A stretch of 64,000 nt of DNA from Fragilariopsis cylindrus CCMP1102. Its lineage: Eukaryota > Bacillariophyta > Bacillariophyceae > Bacillariales > Bacillariaceae. Positions within the stretch are counted from its first letter, which is position 1, and the number at the start of each line of letters is the position of its first letter. Made by a program: the position numbers and the translations under genes. The notes under the pieces are model-generated. The model had not been told where the DNA came from and made no database searches. It saw only the letters and a list, made by a program, of their open reading frames with translations. Shown here piece after piece: positions 43,390 through 53,754 of the stretch. The DNA lies in contig FMBT01000347.1 of NCBI GenBank assembly GCA_900095095.1, positions 186,001-250,000 on the forward strand. The letters run 5' to 3'.

Positions 43390-46300
43390 ATGATGACGAC
43401 GTCGATGAATGGTTCCGATCACGTCTCTGTACATGAGGGAGACGACGAATCCCTAAGCGCACTATTAAACGTAGTAGGATCGTGTTCGAGGGACGATGAT
43501 AGTGTTGGTTCAACTCCATCGACAGCATCTGCAACAACAACCGCATCGAGACGCTTGAGTGGTAAGCTTTCAGGTCTTGTGTCGAGGTTCAACAGTAACC
43601 CAATCGACGCTGCATTTTTGTCTCCTATGCAATCTATGAAAGTACAGGAACCGACTGTCCAGTCTGCATCCATTTCGCAGCCGCCACTACATTCGCCTAC
43701 GTTCAGATCACCAAAAATTCAGACTAGAATGAAAAACTTTCAGGGAAATGCGATGAAGGCGATCGCGAAAGTAGATTTGTTAAGTCCTCAGGAAGTCAAG
43801 GAACTTGTTAAAAAGTCAGAGAACAATCATCGATTGGATCCGATTCTTGACCGATATGAGAATCTTTCTCAAGAGGAGTCTCAACAATTACAGCAACTTG
43901 CTGCCACAATAGCTGCCAGAGAGCGACATCGACGCTTAGGCTGTACAAAGAATGAAAAGGAGCGCAAAATTCTTTTAGAACAAAGTCGGGCTCGGTTTCA
44001 TTCAAGTGGCAATGGAATTTCTGCTGCTAACAACAAAAAAGACAACAAAAACGACATTGACAACGGCAACCGCAACAATAGCGTTGAACCAAAGGAAGAA
44101 ACTAGGCTTAATGAATTGCGGGCGTTTCGGTATGATTTTACAGACTTTGTTCCTCCTTCCTATAGTAAAACCGAATCACAAAGAAAATTAATATTAAATG
44201 TTGTAGAGCGAAGTTTTGTGTTCGCAGCATTTCGCATACATGGAAAGGCAAGGTCTGAGGGAGCGATTGATGCGCTAATAGATGCCTTCGAACCCATGGA
44301 CGCTCCACCAGAATATACATTATTGCATCGAGGCAAAAAAGAAGAAAATGATCAATTTTATATTGTTGAGAAGGGTAAGGTCAGATTTGAAGAAGATGGA
44401 TCATGTGTTTCATATATAGAAGACGTTGGAGCATTCTTCGGTGAGGTTGCTCTATTACATCACACTCCGAGCGAAAGTACTGTATCAACAGTTCTTCCTA
44501 CTTATACGCATGGATCTGGTACGGAAACGAGACTACTGAAAATTAAGCAACAGGTTTTCCGAGGTATTCTGCACATTTATTCGCAACGAGCAGCTCAAGA
44601 AAAAATAGATACCGCTTTAAGTGTTGATTTTTTGCATGATTTACTTGAAGAAGACGAAAATTTAGCTCGTCACTTATCATCTATAATGGTTCGAGAAGAA
44701 TTAGAAGTTGACGAAATCTTCAATGTATCACAGGACATGACATTTACAGTAATAAAATCGGGACGTGTACATGCTACGAATTCCAACGGAAGTCTTCGCT
44801 CTAACTGCACTTTAAATCCCGGAAATTATATTGGGTCGCGAGCCTTGATCGGATCAGTAAAAGAACAATGCGCTAACGCCAACGAGACTTCAATGTTAGC
44901 TCGTTCAGAAGATGTCGTATTTTTTAGAATCGATAGACAAGCCATGGAACAAATTATTGGGGCTAGTCGACTACAGAATTTAAGGGATATGCGTAGGTTT
45001 GCCACGAAGCAGTTGGTCAAAAAAGCTAATTTATCGGATGTTGCATACGACTCAATGGTCAATAATATTACTGAGAAATACTTTGGTGAACAAAAAGAAG
45101 ATACTTGTAGTTGGAAAGTTAATCGCGAGGATCCACCAGCTGTGTACGTTGTTCGGGAAGGTTCAATAATTATGACTTCGAATGATATAAGGACGGGCCA
45201 AGAACAAGAAAAAGAGTTGACAGCTGGGGATGTTTTTGGTCATGATCAACTAGAGTTATTGACAGAAAAAGGGAACACAGCATATAGACGAATCGGTGAA
45301 CTGGAGGTATTGGTACCAGAAGGCGTCGTTGCTTCGATCGGAGTTTTATCTCTCGACGAAGGTCATGTTGACATCGAAAATTCATTGGTTGGTTCTCAAT
45401 CTGCAATCGATAACTCGGTCGCTAATAGTAGCGAGACGATGACACCTCATTTACGAGCCCAGGTACGTGAAGTCGTCAATACCAATACATCTCTGGAAGA
45501 TCTAGAAAGAATTACATTGCTGGGCGAAGGGGAGTTTGGCGAGGTTTGGCTAGTCGCTGCCGATGTTTTCAGTGCAGGCAATTCAGAAATTAGGCAAAAG
45601 TTTGCCCTGAAAACACAACTTAAGGTAGACGATAGACGGGGCAACGATGCCGTAAATGATATCTTAAGAGAGATGCAAATTATGAAGGAGGTGAAGCATC
45701 CTCAACTGGCTGATCTTGTTAATACCTACGAAGATGAGAAATCCATTCACATGCTCATGAGATTGGTTCCTTGTGGGGAACTTTGGGACAGGATTCACAA
45801 AGAAGATGAACTAGGCAACTGGAAAAGTGGCTTGCCCGAAGATCATGCTAAGTTTTATACCATGGTAATTGCTGATACACTAGATTTTATGCACTGCCGC
45901 GGTATCATATATCGAGATTTAAAGCCTGAAAATGTATTGATCGACGCAGATGGCTACCCTGTGATCGTTGATTTTGGCTTCGCGAAGTTTTGTCCAGACA
46001 AAACGTACACATTCGTGGGAACTGCAAACTACGTCGCTCCCGAAATCATCACAAACGCAGGGCACAATAGATGTGTCGACTTTTGGGCATTGGGAGTGAC
46101 TGTATACGAAATGATAACGGGCCAGAATCCTTTTTTCTGTGAAGGTATGGATATGATAACTTTATATAATACGATTTGTCGCGAGAAGCATTTTCCGTTG
46201 CCAGTCGATCGTAATAATTTACTGGTCGATTTTATAGGCAAGCTATTGGAGAAGGATCCGATAAAGCGTTTGGGCATGCTAATAGGAGGAATTAAAGATA

Positions 46301-47229
46301 TACTTCACCATCCGTGGTTTGATGGGTTTGACTTGGAACAAATACAAACAAAACGATTTCCGGCTCCATGGAAATCATCCCAAGTGATCGATGATGGATT
46401 TGCTGAAAATCAACAGTTTAATGATTCCCTTACAAATTTTATATCTAGTCGAGAGACAGGAGAGGATGAGGACAATAGAACCACTGTGTCAGATTCAAAA
46501 TCTAAAGAAATGGAGCTCAAAAGCACTGATGAATCTCCCGTCTCTGTGAATGATCCCCTTGCAAATTTTATATCTAGTCGAGAGACAGGAGAGGATGAGG
46601 ACAATAGAACCACTGTGTCATCAGACTTAAAATCAAGACATAAGAAAAATAAAAAGATAAATTTTATATCTGCTCAAGAGACAGGAGAGGATGAGGACAA
46701 TAGAACCACTGTATCAGAACCAAAACCAACAAAATTGAAAAAGAAGACAAGGAAAATAAGATCTGGAAAGAAAAATATTGACAGAAGTTACGACAACCCT
46801 TCTGAATTTCAAAGTATTGATGAATCTTCTGTGTCTGTGAATGATTCCCTTGCAAATTCTGTATCTACTCGAGAGACAGGAGAGGAGGAGGACAATAGAA
46901 ACACTGTGTCATCAGATTTAAAATCAAGATATAAAAAAAATAAAAAGATAAATTTTATATCTGCTCGAGAGACAGGAGAGGATGAGGACAATAGAACCAC
47001 TGTATCAGAACCAAAGACAACAGGGAAAACAAGATCTGGAAAGAAAAATGTTTACAGTCCCTACGACGATCCTTCTGAATTCCAATTTGTAACACCAGAG
47101 TTCAGTTACAAACACAATCCAAATTTGCGTCGTCGAAGCTTAAAACAGCAGAAGGAAAAAGAAATTCGTCGATCTCTTCTACATGATTCACTTCGCAATT
47201 TTCTCATTGACAGTGATGAAGAAAATTGA
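43390..47229 (+). CDS. PKG-like kinase: cyclic-nucleotide-binding-type domains plus AGC kinase, with an acidic repeat tail
   Basis: 1279 aa, single exon. Two or three tandem cyclic-nucleotide-binding folds occupy roughly residues 270-680. The first has FFGEVALLHHTPSESTV where cGMP/cAMP binders have FGE.AL....R.A/S; the Arg is replaced, so ligand binding is doubtful. The kinase domain starts near 705: LLGEGEFGEVWL (Gly loop), KFALKTQ (Lys), YRDLKPEN (catalytic loop), DFGFAKF, GTANYVAPE and FWALGVTVYEM. Layout matches cGMP-dependent kinases. The C-terminal 270 residues carry five near-identical acidic repeats with core RETGEDEDNRTTVS, mixed with basic KKNKK stretches. Diatom PKGs have been linked to light or nutrient signalling only loosely, so no pathway is assigned. 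Confidence 0.9.
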   Translation: MMTTSMNGSDHVSVHEGDDESLSALLNVVGSCSRDDDSVGSTPSTASATTTASRRLSGKLSGLVSRFNSNPIDAAFLSPMQSMKVQEPTVQSASISQPPLHSPTFRSPKIQTRMKNFQGNAMKAIAKVDLLSPQEVKELVKKSENNHRLDPILDRYENLSQEESQQLQQLAATIAARERHRRLGCTKNEKERKILLEQSRARFHSSGNGISAANNKKDNKNDIDNGNRNNSVEPKEETRLNELRAFRYDFTDFVPPSYSKTESQRKLILNVVERSFVFAAFRIHGKARSEGAIDALIDAFEPMDAPPEYTLLHRGKKEENDQFYIVEKGKVRFEEDGSCVSYIEDVGAFFGEVALLHHTPSESTVSTVLPTYTHGSGTETRLLKIKQQVFRGILHIYSQRAAQEKIDTALSVDFLHDLLEEDENLARHLSSIMVREELEVDEIFNVSQDMTFTVIKSGRVHATNSNGSLRSNCTLNPGNYIGSRALIGSVKEQCANANETSMLARSEDVVFFRIDRQAMEQIIGASRLQNLRDMRRFATKQLVKKANLSDVAYDSMVNNITEKYFGEQKEDTCSWKVNREDPPAVYVVREGSIIMTSNDIRTGQEQEKELTAGDVFGHDQLELLTEKGNTAYRRIGELEVLVPEGVVASIGVLSLDEGHVDIENSLVGSQSAIDNSVANSSETMTPHLRAQVREVVNTNTSLEDLERITLLGEGEFGEVWLVAADVFSAGNSEIRQKFALKTQLKVDDRRGNDAVNDILREMQIMKEVKHPQLADLVNTYEDEKSIHMLMRLVPCGELWDRIHKEDELGNWKSGLPEDHAKFYTMVIADTLDFMHCRGIIYRDLKPENVLIDADGYPVIVDFGFAKFCPDKTYTFVGTANYVAPEIITNAGHNRCVDFWALGVTVYEMITGQNPFFCEGMDMITLYNTICREKHFPLPVDRNNLLVDFIGKLLEKDPIKRLGMLIGGIKDILHHPWFDGFDLEQIQTKRFPAPWKSSQVIDDGFAENQQFNDSLTNFISSRETGEDEDNRTTVSDSKSKEMELKSTDESPVSVNDPLANFISSRETGEDEDNRTTVSSDLKSRHKKNKKINFISAQETGEDEDNRTTVSEPKPTKLKKKTRKIRSGKKNIDRSYDNPSEFQSIDESSVSVNDSLANSVSTRETGEEEDNRNTVSSDLKSRYKKNKKINFISARETGEDEDNRTTVSEPKTTGKTRSGKKNVYSPYDDPSEFQFVTPEFSYKHNPNLRRRSLKQQKEKEIRRSLLHDSLRNFLIDSDEEN
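46437..47008 (+). repeat. Five coding repeats of an 18-residue acidic module
   Basis: Units with core RETGEDEDNRTTVS begin at about 46437, 46566, 46661, 46855 and 46956. They are nested in larger units: DESxVSVNDxLAN precedes two of them and SSDLKSRxKKNKKINFIS links two pairs. Nucleotide identity between units is very high, so expansion is recent or homogenised. Confidence 0.9.
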
Positions 47230-47863
47230 TATATACGGTAATCGTAAAGTTGGATACCAAGTAAGTGCACTTGCGTATACTAGTGGAGTATAGTATAATA
47301 AATAATATAGCCTAGTAAATCGCTGTGTTCCTACACTGTATTCAAATAGCTTATTTTCTCCATCAAATCTATGCATAAACCAAGCTTTTCTTCTGATTAT
47401 GGTCACAAACTATTCAAAGATACAGTCCTAGTGTATTCAAGTACAGTATAATATAGTTCTATAAATCTTTCATTTACAAATTTTTATGAAGATAGATCCG
47501 AGAACAAAAAAAATCATCTAATCTGAATGACGGCCAGACGTCATCTTCAACGGCGCGGCGGTAGGTCCTATTTATTGTCGCGCGTATATGAACATACTAC
47601 GGTACTTACTGCAGTAGAAACTAACGTGTGCTTGTATCGTTCCGAAGAAGAAAACGGCGAAAAATCCTTTTCAACCAAAAGAAAAAGTCATAAGAAGCAT
47701 TCATTCCTCTTTCCTCTTTCAATAGGTTCATCGATTGAGACAGAAGACCCAGCATTGTGTATCCTTTTTACATAATCTCAATAATTTTATAGAAGACTGA
47801 GAGTCTACTAGAGTCTTTCTCCATTTGAATTCTGCCCACCGTCGTTTGGAAGAACATCGAATC
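47230..47863. other. Spacer between kinase and USP genes
   Basis: 634 bases. TACNGTA motifs occur near 47234, 47443 and 47602. A short frame at 47527-47775 has no gene-like features. Confidence 0.5.
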
Positions 47864-50800
47864 ATGTCGACTCTAAAATCGCAGCTATCCAGTTTAATGC
47901 CCGTGTCGGAGGCATGCGAAGTCTTAGGTGAAGATTGCGTTACGAGGATTGTCTCCGGTATCATCATGCTACAAACAACTCAAGAATCTCCCACCCAATC
48001 GTATACTAAGAAACAACTGGAAGATCTGGAGGAAGTATGTGTCGAGAAAACGGAAAGTTTAATCCAAGCTATGAAATTCGTTCCAGGGAAGGCACAACTC
48101 GCAACCGGTGGCGGGGTCAAACAGGCCACGATGCTGATGAAAGCCATGGAGATGTCGCCGACGAAGGAATCGAAATACACAAATGATCAGACTCCCTCTC
48201 CCATTCGCGACTCCTGGAAAGCTTTACTCACTAGTCGCTCCCTCATGTTGGACAAAATGACTCTCCTCAAGTTTTTGGTACCGACTTGCGCCCAACCTCA
48301 CACTGGACCTGGTGGTCACATGGGACTATTTGATTGTTTGATGTACGCATTGCAATCCAGATCTTCTTCAACGACCCCCACATCGTCTAAGACTGCCTCG
48401 ACAGCGCCGAGTCCGCCTCCTCTGGTAACAATTCCTGATATTTGCATCTTCTTTGCCGCTTGTAAACAATATTGGAATTTGCACACCAAAAACGATCCTG
48501 ACGCTATTGCAAGTTTTTCGGGTGACGATCCTGTCATTAAAAACATGTCCCAGTTGATGTTTTTGGTTTACGATGGCTATCAAAAGACTTCAGTTATTGG
48601 TCGCGATACCATACATCGCTTCATGTCCGACGTGTACGGAGACGACTCATATAAAACTTCTCCTACGAAGGATGTCTTAAATAAGATTTTTTCAAATCCA
48701 AATTCTCCTTTAACAGGGCGAGAATTCAAAGATGCAATCGCCCAAACAATGTCGTACAATCCAACGCCATCTCACTTTTTGCTTGATTGGATGGCTACCT
48801 TAGTCCTAGCAATAATGCCGGCATCATTTCCTAAATCCGTCGATGGCTCTATCAATAAAAACGACGACAACGACGTTGACGCAACAACAGGCAGAAATTT
48901 ACCTCAATCTGCCACCATTTTTTTGCAAACAATGGACCAGCAACGACGGTGGCTTCCGCAGATTTGTGAAAAGTATTACCTAGCTGAATACCGGCTTTAC
49001 GAAATCAAACGACGCTTTCATTCTCTTGTGGAATCGACTACGAACATCATTAAAGGCGATCCGATGGGCGAATTAACCGCTAGTGACGACGGGGGGAGTG
49101 GCAGCATGACTAGCGGTAATAATGTTTCCAAAAACGCTAAAAAAAGTAGAAGCAGTATAAGTTCCGATGCACCTAAACATGTTATTCCATCTGCTGTATT
49201 TACAAAAAGGTGACTTTGCCCAGCGACGAGCTTGGTCATAGTGGATATTTACCCCACGCAATAGCCGTACGAGTGTTTGAATCCGTTGCAAAATCTACTT
49301 CGTACTACGGTGATACTGAAGAGAAGACGGAATCGAACAATGATGTTGATGGAAGTACATGCTATTGGGACTTGTGCCATGTGTTGCAATTTGGTGGGAT
49401 GTGTCTTCGATCGGAAGACAAAGATGAATCACTAGTGAAATGGATCATGCAGCTCTTTTGCAAACGAGGACAAACAACACTGAATCGTAGTCAAATAGAA
49501 GGTTTAATGACTTGCTTATGTGCTCATGCAGATTTCCGTAAATTGGTTGACCGTCCCAAGTGGGATATAGCAGACGACGAAGATGAAGCTGACGACGAAG
49601 AAGAAAATGGTACGGTGAGTACATCATCAGCTATTGAGTTGGAGCTATTACCGATCTCGTTTGCACAGGGATCATCCAATGGTTCCTCGAAGGTCCCCGT
49701 GAAGACGTTGGTAGATTATATGTTAAAAACGATCAAATCCACGGACGACATTGTGACCGAGGAGCAATTTTTGATGTGGCACAATGATACCAAAATGTAC
49801 GAAAAACAAAAATTAGGTCCTTTGATGATTGATTTACGTCTCATCGCGGGTGTTATGTTCGGGGTTCCACCGAAGCTAGGTAGCTTGGAACATATGTTGG
49901 TTATGAATATTCAAAAACGTCACAGCAAACGATTTCCACAAACTGATGTCAGTCGACGAGGACCTAGAGGAACCGTATGGTATCTCGTTGATGATATGTG
50001 GTACAAGTCTTGGATTGAGATGGTAAAAGTTGTCAGTAGTACAAAGGAAGACGGCGAGGACCTACGCGATAAGATCAGCAATAGCTATAGTCCTCGACGA
50101 CTCGGACAGATCAATAACACAAAGTTGTTAAGGGAGAACGGCAGTTTAGCTCTGCGAGTGGATATCAAATGGAGACACGACTACGAGATTCTTCCACCTC
50201 TTGGATGGTCTGCACTGCAAGCCTGGTACGATGGGGGCCCGCCGGTCAGTAGGATGGTTGTACCATACTACAGTGGATCGTCCAATTCTGCTATTCCTAA
50301 TAGTCGAGGGAGGTCGATATCTTTACGCACAGATAATGAAATCGAGCTTTATCCGTTCTTTGTGACAATATTTTTATGCGACTCCACCTCACGTGGGGAG
50401 GCTCGTCCCTTTCAACAGGCAGTCCCCGTAAGCCGAGTCAACCCGATACGCATTCTATTGGTCCAGCTTTGCAAAGGAATGGACGCCGACCCTAATATGG
50501 GACGTTTATGGGTAATCGAGCCATCAGCAGATACCGAAGAAAATGGGAAAAATGATTGGTTGCTTGATGTCGATTCCAATATTGTTGAACAGCGAAAGAG
50601 TCGAATCGGTGCTGATCAAAGTGGCAGTTCGAAAATCAATCTGTTGTTGGAATTAAAGGACGAAGAAACGGAGGAATGGCCTCGTGGAATTGATGGGAAA
50701 AATTGGACTTTTAAAAAGGGTGATACGAGTAGTATGGAAATCGGTGATGGTATCGTTGGTTTATTTAACATGGGCAACACTTGCTATTTGAATTCATCCA

Positions 50801-53193
50801 TTCAATGTCTCGCTCATACACCTATTTTTCGAGATTATTTTACCTCTAAGTGCTACCTGAACGATATTAATACTTCCAATCCGCTAGGTCACGAAGGTCA
50901 TCTTGCGCAAGTGAGTGCGGTACTTATCAACAACATTTGGAAGAGATTTAATCAGCAACCATTACATCAACAAAAACGGGTTATAGCTCCTGGATTTCAT
51001 GCACCGGTAAATGCACCTGCGTTGACACCAAAGACTTTCAAAGAATCTCTTGGGAAATTCAACGAGCACTTTGCAGGGAATGAGCAACACGATGCACAAG
51101 AATTACTTGCTTTCTTACTTGGAGGTCTTTCAGAGGATCTGAACCGAATCCAAAACAAACCTTACATTGAGGCACCCGATTCCGATGGTCGTCCTGACAG
51201 TGAATTGGCAGATATTTGGTGGTCCAATCATTTGAAAAGAGAAATGTCTATCGTTGTGGCTATGTTTACTGGGCAGTACAAGAGTCTCTTGAGATGCAAG
51301 TCATGCAAGTACGAAAGTGCTAGATTCGAACCCTTTTCCTTTTTACAGCTTCCGCTGCCTGAAGACGAAACTGTCCCCGTATCTTTGGTTCTTTACCCAA
51401 GTGAACCAGGCATGACCATTACGAAATATTCGGTTCGTGTTCACAGTAATAGTACCCTATATGATGTGCTTATTGCTCTATCCAAGGTTATCTATTGCGA
51501 TGAACAACAAGAAAGAAATGGAAATAAACTGGATGCATCTCAGCACAATGCAGATATTCCCGAGGAGGAAATTGCCAAACTCAATGGCATCTATACAAAA
51601 TTGGCCCAGAACATGGCCGTCGTTGACATGAGGGAAGGATTCATATTTAAAATTGCACCCAACGCTTGGCGGTTGCCCGACTTGCAAAACAAAGAGACTG
51701 GTGAACTTCCAATGCTGCATGTGTATGGATTAGAGCCTTTGCCTACGGACATTAAGGCCACTACTCCCGAGAAACAAAAAGAACCCGAAGGCAAGGATAA
51801 TGATGAAGAAAAAGAAGAAGTGGATGACAGTGTAACGCCTAACTGTGCTTTCTTAGCACTTGCTCAAAGGAGATCAGAACTACTTTCGAAAGAACTTATA
51901 CATCCTCTGACTCATCGTGTATTCGGGACACCTCTTCTACTACGCGTTGCAGATTTGGATGGTTTTACTGGAAGTCAGGTCTACGATATCGTGGCAAAGC
52001 ATCTGCAGCCTATAGTTCCACAAGGCGCGTTGAAGTTCTTGACCAACACAGACTCTTCACAATCTGACATTGAACCAAGCAATGATTCCGATGAAGAGAA
52101 GACAAAGGATGAGATTCGCCAAACTCTCGAAAAAACCACCTCAGATACGGAAGAAGTGTCTGCAGGATCTGTCCCGCGCTACGGCTTTCGCTTGCGGTTG
52201 GCTTCGAGAGAGGGACGACGATGCGCTCTTTGTCCGTGGTACGAGTGCTGCATTGGTTGTTTGATACCAGATGATAGTAAGTCGACAGTTGTCGCTAATG
52301 GCGACAGTATAGCAATCGATTGGCATTTCGCTGTTGATGTTGCTACAGCGGGATTTGGTACTCGTGTCACTGAACCTTCTTCATCCGGAAAAAGCTCTTC
52401 TTTACGTGGTCGCGTACCAGGAGTGGAAATCAAAAACCATGTTTCTTCCGGTGTTGGTGCAAAGAAGAGTCAGGCCAATGCTGTATCTCTGGAAGATTGT
52501 CTTGATGCGTTTGCTGAGGAAGAAAAGATTCCGGAAGCTTACTGCTCCAAATGTAAAGACTTTAAAATTCAAACAAAGAAGATGAGCCTCTGGAGACTTC
52601 CCCCTGTTGTCATCATTCAACTGAAGCGCTTCCAATTTACGCAGCACATGAAACGAAAGCTTCGGGACTTCGTTAACTTTCCTGTTGAAGGATTGGATCT
52701 GTCCAGGATCATGGCCAAGGATGGTGCAAGTCAACTCGAAAAAAAGGTAGAAGCAAACGGTGGCGAGTCTGAAGAAAGTTGCGACGAGAAGAAAGTGAAC
52801 GACGAAGATGGAGAAACTGTTGCTACCGAAGAAGTAGACGAAGAAGATACATCTTCACACATGAACGGTGATGATGGTCGTAGCGAGAAGCTTTACGATC
52901 TTTACGGAGTAGTTCACCATCAAGGAGCACTATCAGGAGGTCATTACGTTGCTTCTTTGAAGTCACACATAGATGGCCAATGGCGGCTTTTCAACGATGC
53001 TCAAATCTATGAGATCCACGAAAGGGACGTGGTTGACGCATCTGCTTACATTTTGTTTTACATTCGAAGAGATGTTGCTAATCAGAAACTTTCCGATTTT
53101 TGGGACGTGAGCAAGCGAGTAGGTGAAGGATTGACAGAAGACGAAATGGACGAACTAATCAAGGGAAGATCCGAGAAGTGCGTGATTAGTTAA
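47864..53193 (+). CDS. USP32-type ubiquitin carboxyl-terminal hydrolase with EF-hand-like N-terminus and C-terminal CVIS (one frame break)
   Basis: About 1776 aa. The N-terminal 700 residues are helical with EF-hand-like spacing and a DUSP-like part (WYLVDDMWYKSWIEMV), as in animal USP32. The USP domain starts at IVGLFNMGNTCYLNSSIQC (catalytic Cys near 974), continues with HDAQELLAFLLGGLSEDLNR, the zinc pairs CKSCKYE and YCSKCKD, LWRLPPVVIIQLKRFQF, and ends with SGGHYVASL (His near 1693) and AYILFYIRR. An internal ubiquitin-like section and RRCALCPWYECCIGC, both USP32 traits, are present. The last four residues CVIS form a CaaX box. Human USP32 ends CVLQ, so membrane attachment by prenylation is likely conserved. 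The frame slips by one base at the A5 run 49204-49208 between FTKK and VTLPSDE. The first in-frame ATG (47864) was chosen. Confidence 0.92.
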
Positions 53194-53754
53194 AGCGATG
53201 GTGTATCGATTAACTAATGAACTGACAATTAAATATAAACAAAAGTCATCACTATGTTTACTACTTTCTATTCACATACATATGCTTTGCTGTTACAGAT
53301 TTTAATACATTATGATCGTACATATTTTTCCAAAGCTATGACAGCTCAACGGTGGTATGATCGTGCTGAATATTATCATCAAATGGTAAAAAATTTGTGT
53401 GGAGACTTTCAACCCAAATTATTTAGGTGCTTCCATTCGTCTACCGCCGCTTAATTGCCTTCATAGCTATCTAAAATCGCAAGAAAATTTCCATTCGCAT
53501 TTTTTTTGTAGTTTTCTACTGTACTACAGTACAACTAGTATATTAGTGCATATTATTCAACTTGGATTATTGATAAATGATGCTCAGCAAGACCAGGCAC
53601 GCTGTGTTCGAATGCTTACTTTAGGATATTTTCTTGAAGATTATAAATAATGTAATAAGTGCGATGTTTCTTTGTTCGAAAGAAAAGCCTACGTAACATA
53701 TAAATAATGTAAGTTGGATGGACAAAAAAAAGTCAGTAAACAAAATAGTGATTT
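53194..53754. other. Convergent 3' spacer
   Basis: 561 bases between the stop codons of the USP gene and the leftward importin-alpha-like gene. Small frames have no family features. TACTGTA and TACAGTA lie close together at about 53518-53533. Confidence 0.5.

Noticed and set aside
47527-47775. 82-codon frame before the USP gene
   Set aside because: No motif, no link in frame to the USP start, and it lies in the presumed promoter.
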